A DNA stretch of 64,000 nt from Acidobacteriaceae bacterium (GCA_027452245.1 DAIDGW010000035.1:29961-93960), one strand, 5' to 3'; positions 1-10,279 are shown, numbered from the stretch's first letter. A program made the numbers and translations. Notes: generated by a model not told the origin, from the sequence alone.

Positions 1-1208
1 GCGATCTTGCCCCGCTCTCCTCCGCGGCACCCGGCCACCTTTGCGACAGCCGCATAAAGGCTGGTTGGGGATAATTTCCCGTACTCCTGGATCATGCGTT
101 CCACACGATCGCATTCGGTGCGGTCGATGAGCGCATTTTTCAACTGCTGCGGATTGATGCGCGGCGCATATTCGCTCAGCAGCGGAACAACCTGGTAGGA
201 GGCAATCACGTTTTCCATCACATTCTCGTCTTCCAGCAGGCGCACCCACGCCGACAATCGATCCTGCTGCAGCATGCCATCGTCGGTAGATTCGTCCGGA
301 GTCCCGGTGCCGACCAGGGTGACGGCATTTTCGGGAACGTTCATCCAGCTGTCGATCGTCTCGCCGGAGATTTCTTCTCCGTAGAGCGAACGCAGGTACC
401 CGGAAAAAATTTCGCGCAGTCGGCCGTAGCGGTCCGGATCCCTATCCCAATTCCCCAGCATGACGTAATGTTCGGCACAGAGATAATCATCCCGGCCGTC
501 TTCCTGGAAAGCCAGGCGATTCAGGAACAGTGGGTAGTTGTCATACGTGCCGTCGTCAGTTTCTTCTCCGAACAGCGACCGCCTTGTGCGGCCAAGGGTT
601 TCCTTTTCAATCTCGCGGAAAGTCTGGAAGAGGTCTTGTCCGACTTTTCGCAGAATAATTTTCTTGCGTACCTGAAAGGCGGCCAGGCGCTCACGATGCT
701 GGATCGCGCTCTCCTGCCGTCCACCGTCGTACCCCTTGATAAGAATGCGGCAGCGTTCCAATACCTGGGCAAACTGGGAGTTCATTTCGGCGCGCAAGAA
801 TTTGATGATGCCCAGACGCGCGAGGACGTCCAAGCTGAGCTTTCCGTCTTTTTTCGCGTAATTGAGCGTCGAAACCAGCAACTCGGCCAGCAATTCCTTC
901 AGGTCCGCCGCCTCGCCGGACCGGGGCAAGGCCTGAGCCGTCTTCTTGCGCAGCCAGGAAGGCCCACCTTGCTTGGGCTGAATCTCAGTTGAAAGAAGTC
1001 CTTCGAGCTCTCCATGACGCGCCAGCAATTTGGCAATATGGGCGCGGGCTGCCTCGCAAACTCGATTGCTCAAAACAACGTCGTGGCGCAGGTTATCGAC
1101 GCCGACGAGCAGCCCCCGCAAAGCGATGCTGGGGGTGGACGCAGCTAATTTCGGCGGGGCAGAGGAGTTCTGCGAACCGCCCAGGCGAAAGATGGGAATT
1201 CTTGGCAT
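1..1208 (-). CDS. Hypothetical protein, C-terminus runs off the left edge of the window
   Basis: Open minus-strand frame from ATG at 1208 (MPRIPIFRLGGSQNSSAPPKLAAS...) to base 1; absent from the ORF track because it has no stop inside the window. The + strand ORFs here look spurious. Confidence 0.6.
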   Translation of the reverse strand, partial: MPRIPIFRLGGSQNSSAPPKLAASTPSIALRGLLVGVDNLRHDVVLSNRVCEAARAHIAKLLARHGELEGLLSTEIQPKQGGPSWLRKKTAQALPRSGEAADLKELLAELLVSTLNYAKKDGKLSLDVLARLGIIKFLRAEMNSQFAQVLERCRILIKGYDGGRQESAIQHRERLAAFQVRKKIILRKVGQDLFQTFREIEKETLGRTRRSLFGEETDDGTYDNYPLFLNRLAFQEDGRDDYLCAEHYVMLGNWDRDPDRYGRLREIFSGYLRSLYGEEISGETIDSWMNVPENAVTLVGTGTPDESTDDGMLQQDRLSAWVRLLEDENVMENVIASYQVVPLLSEYAPRINPQQLKNALIDRTECDRVERMIQEYGKLSPTSLYAAVAKVAGCRGGERGKI

Positions 1209-1335
1209 GCGCCGCTAGCGTGTTCCTCGGAAGCTGCTGATTTGGCAGCTACATACCGAGGCTAGCATGCCGCAACAGGCCTCTAAAGTTACCCAAGTTA
1301 CCGGAATTGCGAAACAAAGGGGAAACTCTTCAGCT

Positions 1336-2262
1336 TCAGGCGCGAAGCATATTCCTGAGAACGAAAAAGGCGTTGGCAGGACGCTCACCCAAACGCCGCA
1401 TGAAGTAGGGATACCATTCAGTTCCAAACGGAACATACACGCGCATCCGCCAGCCCTCGCGAACCAGGCTTTGTTGCAGGTCGCGCCGAATGCCGTAAAG
1501 CATCTGGAACTCAAATGAATCGCGCGCAATTTTCTCGCGGGTCGCGAAGGCTTGCACTTCCCGAATGATACTTTCGTCGTGAGTCGCGATTCCGTGATAA
1601 ATGCCGCTCTTCAACAGCATCTTCATCAAGTGGATATAGTTCACATCCACCTCGCTCTTATTCTCGAACGCAATACTGGCGGGCTCCTGGTACGCTCCCT
1701 TACACAGGCGAATGCGAATTCCGGCCGATAGAAGGTCGGCGACATCTTTTTCGGAGCGGCGCAGATACGCCTGAATCACTGTGCCGACACTGTTCTGATT
1801 TCCCGACGTTTGATGAAGCTCACGAACGAAATCCAGCGTCCGCTGCGTATATGGCGACCCCTCCATATCCACGCGAACAAAACCCGGCGGATTCATGCTT
1901 GCTGCCTGGGCCACCAATCCGCTCACCAGTTCGCGGGCGAGATTCTCGTCGACATCCAGCCCCATGTGGGTCAACTTCAAACTGATATTCGCGTTCAGCG
2001 AATTTGCCGTAATCGCATTGAGGATCTCTCGGTAGAGCCTCGCGCTGTGGCGGGCTTCCTCGGCATTGGTTACGTTCTCGCCCAGGTTGTCGATACTGAC
2101 GCTCATTCCGGCGCGATTCACAGCCTGTGTCACCCGCACAGCATCAGTGATTTCATTTCCGGCGACAAAACGTCCTGAAACCCGCCGACCGATGGAAGAT
2201 TGTTCAGCAAAATTGCGGAAAGAACGGTTTTCCGAGAGATGAACGAAGAACGCTCTCAGCAT
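1336..2262 (-). CDS. Proline dehydrogenase (PRODH family)
   Basis: Motifs typical of PRODH: SLKLTHMGL, RVDMEGSPYTQRTLD, VIQAYLRRSEKD, RLCKGAYQEP, GIATHDE, YVPFGTEWYPYFMRRLGERPAN. Confidence 0.9.
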   Translation of the reverse strand: MLRAFFVHLSENRSFRNFAEQSSIGRRVSGRFVAGNEITDAVRVTQAVNRAGMSVSIDNLGENVTNAEEARHSARLYREILNAITANSLNANISLKLTHMGLDVDENLARELVSGLVAQAASMNPPGFVRVDMEGSPYTQRTLDFVRELHQTSGNQNSVGTVIQAYLRRSEKDVADLLSAGIRIRLCKGAYQEPASIAFENKSEVDVNYIHLMKMLLKSGIYHGIATHDESIIREVQAFATREKIARDSFEFQMLYGIRRDLQQSLVREGWRMRVYVPFGTEWYPYFMRRLGERPANAFFVLRNMLRA

Positions 2263-2431
2263 GTAACACCTGCTCGTATAGGAAATTTAAGGGAAGAAAG
2301 GCCTGGCTGGCGTATAAAGCTCACAGAAGGTTTTACCACAACCGGGCGCAATCGGGATGTGAGCTTACACCCTGTTCCAGAAGTGGAAACTGAGGTATTC
2401 CTCAAACCAAAAAAACATCTTAATTGGACGC

Positions 2432-2773
2432 TTACTGATCTTCGAACTTGACCTCGACCGGCTGCGTGGTTTCATGCGGAGCAGGTTCCCATCGCCACTT
2501 CTCCACGGCTTCTTGCGCCGCCTGGGCCAGGATGGGGTGGCCGCCCTTCACCTGGATCGTTTTCACGGTTCCGTTAGGTTCGACCACGACATCGAGCCGT
2601 ACCGCTCCGTGAATCTGCATTCTGCGCGCGAGTTCCGGATAACGAGGGGCGACCTTACTGACGATCTTTCGTCCCTCTGAGTCCTGGGCAAACACTTGGT
2701 TGGGGGCCGACACAACCACTACGACAGAGAGCAGGACCCCGATGGCTCCCCATCGCCGCAAGTAGCTTTTCAT
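2432..2773 (-). CDS. TonB-family energy transducer, TonB C-terminal domain protein
   Basis: Signal peptide, then APRYPELARRMQIHGAVRLDVVVEPNGTVKTIQVKGGHPILAQAAQEAVEKWRWEP, a TonB C-terminal pattern. Confidence 0.85.
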   Translation of the reverse strand: MKSYLRRWGAIGVLLSVVVVVSAPNQVFAQDSEGRKIVSKVAPRYPELARRMQIHGAVRLDVVVEPNGTVKTIQVKGGHPILAQAAQEAVEKWRWEPAPHETTQPVEVKFEDQ

Positions 2774-2850
2774 TTACACGTAGTCTAAGAAACCTCTGAG
2801 GGGAGCAGAAGATAACCGAAGTAACGGGAATCGGTCGGAAGATCGAGGGG

Positions 2851-3783
2851 TTACTTGCCGTGCTCCTCCAGGAATTTTTCCACTTCGATGGCGGCCATGC
2901 ACCCGGTTCCCGCAGCCGTGATGGCCTGGCGATAGCGCCGGTCCTGCACGTCCCCGCAGGCAAACACGCCGTGAACCCGCGTATGCACGTAGTTGTGCGT
3001 CTTAAGATAGCCGTCCTGATCCATATCGAGTTGGCCTTCGAACATCTTAGCGTTAGGCTCGTGGCCGATTCCCAGAAACATGGCACTGGTGGGAAAATCC
3101 CAAACTTTGCCGGTTTTGAGGTTCCGCAGCTTCAAGGCGGTCACTTCTTTCTTTTCCACATCATGCACGTCTTCCACGACGGTATCGGTCAGAAACTGAA
3201 TTTTCGGATGCTCCTGCGCGCGCTTGAGCATGATCTTCGAGGCACGGAAAGAATCGCGGCGGTGAATGAGCGTAACTTTCGTCGCGAAGCGGGTGAGGAA
3301 CAAGGCTTCTTCCATGGCCGAGTCACCGCCGCCGATCACAACAATTTCTTTTCCCGAGAAGAAGAAGCCGTCACAGGTGGCGCATGAAGAGACGCCATGC
3401 CCAATCAGTTGCTGCTCATGGGGAAGCCCTAACCATCTAGCGGAGGCTCCGCTGGCGATTATGAGGCTTTGCGTATGAACCTGATGCTTGCCGAGGTGCA
3501 GCACGAAAGGTCTTTGGCTCAGATCGGCGCTCGTGAGGTGCGCCATGCGGTACTCCGCACCGAAACGTTCCGCCTGCTTGCGCATGTTCTCGATCAATTG
3601 TGGACCGAGGATCCCCTCGGGGAACCCGGGGAAATTCTCCACCAGCGTCGTCAACGACAGTTGCCCGCCCGGTTCGTGACCCTCAATCACCAGCGGACTG
3701 AGATTGGCGCGGGCCGTATAAAGTGCAGCGGTGTGGCCGGAGCATCCGGAACCAATGATCACTACATTGCGAATTTCGCTCAT
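2851..3783 (-). CDS. trxB: Thioredoxin-disulfide reductase
   Basis: GSGCSGHTAALYTARANL FAD motif, CATCDG redox motif, GGGDSAMEEA NAD(P) motif, GVFACGDVQD. Confidence 0.93.
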   Translation of the reverse strand: MSEIRNVVIIGSGCSGHTAALYTARANLSPLVIEGHEPGGQLSLTTLVENFPGFPEGILGPQLIENMRKQAERFGAEYRMAHLTSADLSQRPFVLHLGKHQVHTQSLIIASGASARWLGLPHEQQLIGHGVSSCATCDGFFFSGKEIVVIGGGDSAMEEALFLTRFATKVTLIHRRDSFRASKIMLKRAQEHPKIQFLTDTVVEDVHDVEKKEVTALKLRNLKTGKVWDFPTSAMFLGIGHEPNAKMFEGQLDMDQDGYLKTHNYVHTRVHGVFACGDVQDRRYRQAITAAGTGCMAAIEVEKFLEEHGK

Positions 3784-3868
3784 TTGTTTTTATCGGTGCA
3801 GATATAGATTGCAGATTTGAATTTTGGATGCAAAGCGTAAACGTCTTCATGCTTCCGCGAGATTCTCG

Positions 3869-4621
3869 CTATTGATCTTTCCCGGGTTTGCGAGTGGCTG
3901 ATTCTCCGGCTGCCGATTTGCCGCTTGAAATTTTTGCCAGCTCCACCGGCACGATTCTCCTCACACCGAGCATCTTGCGATAACTTGCCAGGATTGATGA
4001 GCCGCTCCGGAACAACGGTTCATAGGCGCTCTGGTCGACTGCCGGGCCGCCTTCGGCCTGCGTACAACGCGCCAATGCGACCGAAGCTTTCCCAAAACGC
4101 TCCAGACGAATCCGGCTGACCGGGGTGTTGGCATTCAACATGGTCAATGGCGATGTCACCGCAGACGCGCTGTCTTCCAATGAAATCTGGATCAACTCTT
4201 TGGGATCCCGAATGTGCAGCACCAGGGTCTCCACCATATTCTGTCCATCGTTGCTGAACGAATATTGCACATTGGAAAAAGACGCCTGTTCAGGGAACTC
4301 GCGGCGAATTCGTACGTAACTAGCTACAGAGGGCTTTTGGGAAACCTGGGCGGCCTGCTGCGCCTGCAGAAAATTCGGCATGTCCGTCAACGTGGATACT
4401 CCGCGAGAGATTTCGAAATCACTGCCGAAAGCGGATTGCTTCGGAATCCGGGACAGCGCGGAACCGATTTCCTTCTGTTCTTCTGCGGAAGGTGTGCAGA
4501 CATTCAGCACGTTCACCTTGACCTGCGGCTGCTGGGAAGAGGGTGATGCATCCTGCTTGCCAGCCACCGCTACGGCGACCAAAGCGACGGCAACGAACGA
4601 GATTTGTAAGATTGTGCGCAC
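3869..4621 (-). CDS. Hypothetical exported protein
   Basis: 250-aa ORF with N-terminal signal sequence; no family recognised. Confidence 0.6.
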   Translation of the reverse strand: MRTILQISFVAVALVAVAVAGKQDASPSSQQPQVKVNVLNVCTPSAEEQKEIGSALSRIPKQSAFGSDFEISRGVSTLTDMPNFLQAQQAAQVSQKPSVASYVRIRREFPEQASFSNVQYSFSNDGQNMVETLVLHIRDPKELIQISLEDSASAVTSPLTMLNANTPVSRIRLERFGKASVALARCTQAEGGPAVDQSAYEPLFRSGSSILASYRKMLGVRRIVPVELAKISSGKSAAGESATRKPGKDQ

Positions 4622-4691
4622 CGCCGCATTCTAAATGAGAACCGGTGTCGCACGGCTATAATCGTATTTTTGAGCCTGCCCGCAATCGAGC

Positions 4692-6920
4692 ATGGAAATG
4701 AACTCTGCTTATTACAAATTCCGTGAAAAGCTCGTTCACGCGGGACTCTGGCCCGAAGGGCGCATGGCGCGGATCGCTTGCTATCTGGCTGGTCTGGCTG
4801 CGCTTTTATTCTTGCTGGAGCACATTCTGGGGCTTTTCGGCTCAAGCTGGGGCGAGCATCTCGAAGGCTGGGTCAATTTTCTTACATTTATTGCCGGTTT
4901 CCTGTTCGCTATCCTCGCTTTCGGATGGCTAAAGCGCCGGCTGTTATGGAGACTGCGCAATCGCCTGATCGTCACTTACGTTTTTATCGGCGTGATTCCG
5001 GTGGTATTGCTCGCCGCGATGGCATTTATTACCCTCTATCTTTTCGCCGGCCAATTTGCGGGCTTCATTGTGACCTCGGAATTAAACTCGCAAATGCGCA
5101 GCGCGGATGCGGGCAATGCAGCTATTGCCAATGAACTGGCAGCCCGGCTTGATCGCGGAGAGACTCCGAACGCGGAGTCGCTGGAAGGCCTGAAAAAACA
5201 TCAGACTGCCTGGCAAAAACGTCAGGTGTGCGCCTGGATCGGAAATACTCCCCTTCCCTTCTGTGCTGGGGACCCTGCCGCGAAATTTGCCTATCCAGAG
5301 TTCTTCAACAATCCAGCCAACGAATTTGCGCAGGACATGCGACGTGGAATGCCCTTTCACGCGATCGTGCGCGACCAAGACCACCTGTATCTTCGAGTTG
5401 CCATAGTGCTGCCAGCACGCTCGGCCCAGCTAACCGTTATCACAAGTGAGGCAGTTGATAAGGGCCTGATGTCGCAATTCGCCGAGAGCGTGGGTGAAAT
5501 CACGCTCTACGCCAGCGGAATTCATCTGGAAACGGCGCCCCCAGCGGCCGCGCCCTCAGAGCCATCGAAGACGCAGACCCAGATCACCAACTCAGATCAG
5601 GGCTTTGTGATCACCCAAAGCAAAAAGGGCTCCGCGCAAAAAGACCACGAACTGTTGACGCCTACGTTCACCGTGGGGAACCTGCCTCCTGCTTCCGGCT
5701 TCATCGATCGGGAAATCCATTTTGTGACGCCGCTGCGCGTCGTCGATTGGCATACCGGCGAGAGCGAACGAGCAGGCGCCCTGGTTCGGGTTCGCACGAC
5801 CCCTTCGTTGCTCTATGCCCATTTGTTCGCTTCGCTCGGGGACTTTGCCACGGGCGTCGAGTACATCCTGCTCGCGGTTGGAATCTTTTTCGCCATCATC
5901 GAACTGATAGCTCTATTCACCGGCACGCGTATGACGCGCACGGTGACCCGAGCCATCGCGGAACTGCACGAAGCCACCCGCCATGTGGACCGCGGCGATT
6001 TCAGTCACCGCATCCCCGTGCGATCCAGTGATCAACTGGCAGATCTCGCCCTGTCATTCAATTCCATGACGGCTTCCATCGAGAAGCTCATTCAAGAGCA
6101 AAAGGAGAAGCAGCGTCTCGAAAATGAGTTGGCTATTGCCCAGGAGGTCCAGGCTCAGCTCTTCCCGCGCCAGGTTTCAGAGCTGGAATCGCTGGAGGTA
6201 CACGGCTTCTGTCGTCCGGCCCGCACCGTGAGCGGAGACTACTACGATTTTCTCGCAGCAAGTTCCCACAAGATGATCCTCGCCGTGGGCGACATCAGCG
6301 GTAAGGGAATTTCAGCAGCCCTGCTGATGGCCACCATTCACTCCGCGGTGCGCGCTTACAGTGTTGAAAGCGCGCCACAGATGCGCGAACCGATGGCCGT
6401 CGGCAGCGTGGCCGGAAGTGGTCGCCTGATGGCGACGTGGCCCGAGGGAGCGGAGATTTCGCCGTCGTCTCTTCTAGCCTTACTGAATCACCAGTTATAC
6501 GAAAGCACGCCGCCGGAAAAATACGCAACTCTATTTCTTGGAATTTATGACGGTCTTTCCCATCGCCTGACGTACAGCAACGGCGGCCATCTTCCCCCCA
6601 TAATTATGGGAAAAGATGGTACCGTACGTCGCCTGGAATCTGGAGGAACCGTCGTCGGGCTGTTCGATAATATGTCGTACGACGAAGGATCGGTGCAGAT
6701 GCATGCGGGGGAGATTTTCGTGGCTTACAGCGACGGCGTCACCGAGCCCGAAAATGATTTTGGCGAGTTCGGCGAATCTCGTCTGATTGATATCGTGCGT
6801 GAGAACCGTGACGCGTCCTTAACCCAGATCAGCCAAGCCGTAACCCTTGCGGTTGATGACTGGATCGGCGACAACGAACAACCGGACGACGTCACGCTCG
6901 TGTTGGCACGAGCCCGGTAG
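4692..6920 (+). CDS. Membrane sensor with HAMP and PP2C/SpoIIE (RsbU-like) phosphatase domain
   Basis: N-terminal TM helices, HAMP-like region (TRTVTRAIAELHEATRHVDRGDFSHRIPVRSSDQLADLALSFNSM), ELAIAQEVQAQLFPRQ, SGDYYDF, GDISGKGISAALLMA, SDGVTEPEN. Confidence 0.88.
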   Translation: MEMNSAYYKFREKLVHAGLWPEGRMARIACYLAGLAALLFLLEHILGLFGSSWGEHLEGWVNFLTFIAGFLFAILAFGWLKRRLLWRLRNRLIVTYVFIGVIPVVLLAAMAFITLYLFAGQFAGFIVTSELNSQMRSADAGNAAIANELAARLDRGETPNAESLEGLKKHQTAWQKRQVCAWIGNTPLPFCAGDPAAKFAYPEFFNNPANEFAQDMRRGMPFHAIVRDQDHLYLRVAIVLPARSAQLTVITSEAVDKGLMSQFAESVGEITLYASGIHLETAPPAAAPSEPSKTQTQITNSDQGFVITQSKKGSAQKDHELLTPTFTVGNLPPASGFIDREIHFVTPLRVVDWHTGESERAGALVRVRTTPSLLYAHLFASLGDFATGVEYILLAVGIFFAIIELIALFTGTRMTRTVTRAIAELHEATRHVDRGDFSHRIPVRSSDQLADLALSFNSMTASIEKLIQEQKEKQRLENELAIAQEVQAQLFPRQVSELESLEVHGFCRPARTVSGDYYDFLAASSHKMILAVGDISGKGISAALLMATIHSAVRAYSVESAPQMREPMAVGSVAGSGRLMATWPEGAEISPSSLLALLNHQLYESTPPEKYATLFLGIYDGLSHRLTYSNGGHLPPIIMGKDGTVRRLESGGTVVGLFDNMSYDEGSVQMHAGEIFVAYSDGVTEPENDFGEFGESRLIDIVRENRDASLTQISQAVTLAVDDWIGDNEQPDDVTLVLARAR

Positions 6921-6924
6921 GAAT

Positions 6925-7971
6925 TTATTTCTTCTTGACCGAAATTACGGTGACATCCTTTGTTATCGTCTGCCCCTGCAACATTCCCCCGACAATCAAC
7001 ATCCCCTGGGGCGTGGACAGAAGACCGCGGGCGTCGAGGCGGGGCTCAGGAGTGTCGCTACCGACAAAATCCCACGAGTTGCTACGTAGATCGAAATAAA
7101 ACGTCGTCGCCGCCGGTTCAACCGCCTTGCCGTGATAATCCAACCCCTTGTAATTGTGGGGCTCGCTCGTTCCCCCGGAAAAATAGATCCGATGCTCCTT
7201 TTCTGAACTTCCTCCCGCAATGCCAAAACGCGCCGTGCCCGGATCATCCGGAAGTTTCGTCCACACGATCTTATGGGGATTTCTTGGCTCGATCTTGCCC
7301 ATCCAGCACTGGTCCGAAGCCACGTAGGGAGCGCCCGACGCGGTATTCCTGGCCGCTCCATCGATATACACGATTGTGTCTTGTACCAGGCCGCCAGCAT
7401 GCCCGAAGACCGGAGTTCCGGGATACGGTGTGGCCTCGCTCCACGCGTTTTTCTGCGCATCGTAGACTTGCACCTTGTTGACCGGCCCGGCATTCGACCG
7501 TCCTCCAATGATGTAGATGTATCGATCGCGCAACACGCCGACCACTGCATCATCCACTGCCACGGGCATATCAGGAGCGCGATACCACCGGTGCTCATTC
7601 GGGATGAAGGCATTCACGTCCGGAACGATGATTTCGTTCCCATCTTTATCGACGATGTATCCCCCGAAAACGTAGACTCTGTTCTGAGCCCCAGCTGCCG
7701 ACGCACCCAACCGGCCGGCAACTCCGGGAAGATCTGGCCCTGGAACCCACGTATCAGATCCCATATGCAGGACGTACATTCTGTTGCTAACGTCCTTCCA
7801 GGTCTTGCGTGGCCCTAGTCCCATGATTGAAAAGAGCTGGGCCCCGCCCCGCAGCCTTGCAACCGCATTATTGGCGAGCGCCTCCGGAAGTGCCGGAATC
7901 TTTGGTTGATCCGCCCCGCGCATCGCGACCGCGAGCAACACAACTACCAGGAATGTGCAGACTTTTTTCAT
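6925..7971 (-). CDS. Kelch-repeat exported protein
   Basis: Signal peptide and repeated kelch-like units (RVYVFGGYIVD, YIYIIGGRSNAGPVNKVQVYDAQKNAWSEATPYP, GMLIVGGMLQG). Confidence 0.8.
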   Translation of the reverse strand: MKKVCTFLVVVLLAVAMRGADQPKIPALPEALANNAVARLRGGAQLFSIMGLGPRKTWKDVSNRMYVLHMGSDTWVPGPDLPGVAGRLGASAAGAQNRVYVFGGYIVDKDGNEIIVPDVNAFIPNEHRWYRAPDMPVAVDDAVVGVLRDRYIYIIGGRSNAGPVNKVQVYDAQKNAWSEATPYPGTPVFGHAGGLVQDTIVYIDGAARNTASGAPYVASDQCWMGKIEPRNPHKIVWTKLPDDPGTARFGIAGGSSEKEHRIYFSGGTSEPHNYKGLDYHGKAVEPAATTFYFDLRSNSWDFVGSDTPEPRLDARGLLSTPQGMLIVGGMLQGQTITKDVTVISVKKK

Positions 7972-8014
7972 CGCTGCATTCTACGGATTCAGGCATTCGA
8001 GGGCAAAAGCAAAG

Positions 8015-8488
8015 CTACTTCACATGGTGCTGGCGCACCGCGTGGATGAAATCGGTATAAGCAGGAGTTTGTCCCAGAGAGCGCATCCGGGTTGCGATCT
8101 GGCCGCGATGATAGGCCGAGTGCAGAATGACGTGATTCAGAATATCGACCACACTGCTGTTCCACGGCTCGCCTTTGCTGTTTTTGTAGGCAACGTCCGC
8201 GTTGATCGATGAATTGTCCAGTTTGGCGAGGAAGTCGCTCCACATCTTCGGCACATCCTCAGCGTATTTTTCGCAGTCTTGCATCCTGAGATCGGGCCAG
8301 ACGGCGACGCTGGGCGGACGCGATTGCAGGCGCTCGAACCACAAGTATTCGGCCGAAAGAATGTGTGAAAAAAGCTGCATGCATCGCGGCTCCGGCGGAG
8401 TATTCGCCCGCAATGCGGCAAGAACTTCGCAATTTGCCCATGCATCGTAGGCAAATTGCCGCTGGAAATTCTGCCGAAGGTCCACCAA
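8015..8488 (-). CDS. DinB family protein
   Basis: Four-helix DinB pattern: FSHILSAEYLWFERLQ, ILNHVILHSAYHRGQIATRMRSLGQTPAYTDFI. Confidence 0.85.
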   Translation of the reverse strand: MVDLRQNFQRQFAYDAWANCEVLAALRANTPPEPRCMQLFSHILSAEYLWFERLQSRPPSVAVWPDLRMQDCEKYAEDVPKMWSDFLAKLDNSSINADVAYKNSKGEPWNSSVVDILNHVILHSAYHRGQIATRMRSLGQTPAYTDFIHAVRQHHVK

Positions 8489-8566
8489 TCCAATCTAAAT
8501 CCAGAAACATACTGGGCGCAAACCCGGAACCCGGACTTTCACATCCAACAGCCTTTTAATCACATT

Positions 8567-8580
8567 TTCACAATTGTGAA
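8567..8580. promoter_or_regulatory. 14-nt perfect palindrome TTCACAATTGTGAA upstream of phoU
   Basis: Read directly from sequence; lies 20-33 nt before the annotated phoU start. Confidence 0.4.
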
Positions 8581-8599
8581 TTAGACTCTGTGAGTTAAA

Positions 8600-9388
8600 T
8601 TGGATCGTTCGCCCACGATCAGAATGGCACGCAAACCCAAGGGTTCCCAAGACGCGCGATCCGGCAACGGTGATCAGGATTTGTCAGAGTCCGCAACCGC
8701 GAAGCCCGCAAAATCTGCCGCCAGATCGCAGGAGTCGCGTACCTCCGGATTGAGCTCGGAAGACCTCAGCCAGCTCGCTCTCAAAGCCTGCCTGATCGCG
8801 CGTGATGCCGCCTTCAATTTGCGCGACCTGCTCACAGAATCTTCGCGCATGGCCTTTCTGGCCATCAAGGACTGCGAGAAAGAACTTGACCTGATCGAAC
8901 GCCGCATTGACGAAGAGTTACCCGCCGCTATCACTCGAGTCAACGAGGTCCGCGCGCGACAGTTGCTTTCCGCTCTGAAGAGCACGACCGACCTGGAGCG
9001 TATCGGGGACCTCGTCATGAGCGTGGCCTTGCGAGTTCAAGCCCGGCAGGAAAAAATTCCATCCGCCGACTCCCGCCAGCTTGTCGAAATGGCGGCGATC
9101 CTTCGGGACATGCTCGACCTCATCTACCAGGGCTTCTCGAAGCTTAACCTGGAGTGTGCGCGAAGAGTCCTCCAGATGGATAAAGATGTAGACCGCCTTT
9201 GCCACGGCCTGTTCCAAAAGCATCTGGCAACGCATGAGCATGGCGGTGTATCCAGTTTCGAAATCCTTCTCATGGCGCAGGCCCTCGAGCGCGCCGGCGA
9301 TCACACCACGAATTTAGCTGAGGATCTCTACAGCCTGATTGAAGGCCGCAGCCTGCGGCACGCACCGAAGAAGCGTGCGGCACCATAA
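8600..9388 (+). CDS. phoU: PhoU-like phosphate signalling regulator
   Basis: LIARDAAFNLRDLLTESSRMAFLAIKDCEKELDLIERRIDEE...RIGDLVMSVA...LERAGDHTTNLAEDLYSLIEGR. True start may be downstream at an internal Met. Confidence 0.85.
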   Translation: MDRSPTIRMARKPKGSQDARSGNGDQDLSESATAKPAKSAARSQESRTSGLSSEDLSQLALKACLIARDAAFNLRDLLTESSRMAFLAIKDCEKELDLIERRIDEELPAAITRVNEVRARQLLSALKSTTDLERIGDLVMSVALRVQARQEKIPSADSRQLVEMAAILRDMLDLIYQGFSKLNLECARRVLQMDKDVDRLCHGLFQKHLATHEHGGVSSFEILLMAQALERAGDHTTNLAEDLYSLIEGRSLRHAPKKRAAP

Positions 9389-9429
9389 TTTTCATTGTTG
9401 TCAGGCACTTCCTCAAAATTCATCATCCC

Positions 9430-9457
9430 TTAACAAATCGGAAACATTAGAGAAACA
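9430..9457 (+). promoter_or_regulatory. Candidate pho box, three hexamers with 11-bp phasing
   Basis: TTAACA-N5-GAAACA-N5-GAAACA at 9430, 9441 and 9452, upstream of the PhoB-like regulator at 9494. Confidence 0.4.
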
Positions 9458-9493
9458 ATTCCTCTCTACATTCCTTATGCAAGCGCCGGGGAG

Positions 9494-10279
9494 TTGTGTC
9501 GGCAGCCAGTTCGCAGCACGAAAATGCACACTTCAGCGGAATCCTCTAACCCTGATGAACCTGCACAGAGCGCTCCGGCCGAACACCCTCTTGTCTTCGT
9601 CGTGGAGGACGAGGCGGACATCGCCCGGCTTATCTCGCATACTCTGCTAAGTGCCGGATTCAGTGTTCAAAATTTCCCGGACGGGAGATCTCTGCTCTCC
9701 GAAGCCATCCGGCAGGCTCCAGCCCTCTTTCTACTCGACATCATGCTCCCCGGTGACAGCGGCTTCGTCCTCTGCCGTCAGATTCGCCAGACTCCCAGCT
9801 TGGCTGGCGCCTCCATTATCTTTTTAAGCGCAAAAGTGTCGGAAGCCGACAAGATTTATGGTCTGGAGTTGGGCGGCGACGACTACGTTACCAAGCCATT
9901 CAGCCCGCGGGAACTGGTTGCCCGGGTCCGCAGCGTTCTGCGCGTCACACGGCAACAAACCCCAAAAGAGGACGAAATCCTGACCCTTGGCGGGATTGAA
10001 ATCAATCTGTCCTCCATGACCGTTCGTGTAGATGGAAGAAACGTTCTCACAACCGTTCGTGAATTCCGCCTGCTCGAATATCTAGCCACGCACCGTGGAC
10101 GCGTTCTGACCCGCGACCAATTACTCGATGGAGTCTGGAAAGAAACGTCCTTCGTGACGCCTCGATCGGTAGACGTTTATATCCGCCGCCTTCGCGAAAA
10201 GATTGAACTGAACCCTCGCCATCCCCAGTACCTGAAGACGCTTCGCGGAATCGGCTATCGCTTCGAGTTACCCCGCTGA
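9494..10279 (+). CDS. OmpR/PhoB-family response regulator
   Basis: Receiver domain (VVEDEADIARLI, LFLLDIMLPGDSGF, GLELGGDDYVTKPFSPRELVARVRSVLR) plus winged helix (TVREFRLLEYLATHRGRVLTRDQLLDGVWKETSFVTPRSVDVYIRRLREKIE). Confidence 0.92.
   Translation: MCRQPVRSTKMHTSAESSNPDEPAQSAPAEHPLVFVVEDEADIARLISHTLLSAGFSVQNFPDGRSLLSEAIRQAPALFLLDIMLPGDSGFVLCRQIRQTPSLAGASIIFLSAKVSEADKIYGLELGGDDYVTKPFSPRELVARVRSVLRVTRQQTPKEDEILTLGGIEINLSSMTVRVDGRNVLTTVREFRLLEYLATHRGRVLTRDQLLDGVWKETSFVTPRSVDVYIRRLREKIELNPRHPQYLKTLRGIGYRFELPR

Noticed and set aside
468-992. Plus-strand ORF at the left edge
   Set aside because: The minus strand has an uninterrupted frame from 1208 to base 1; the plus ORF looks like its shadow.
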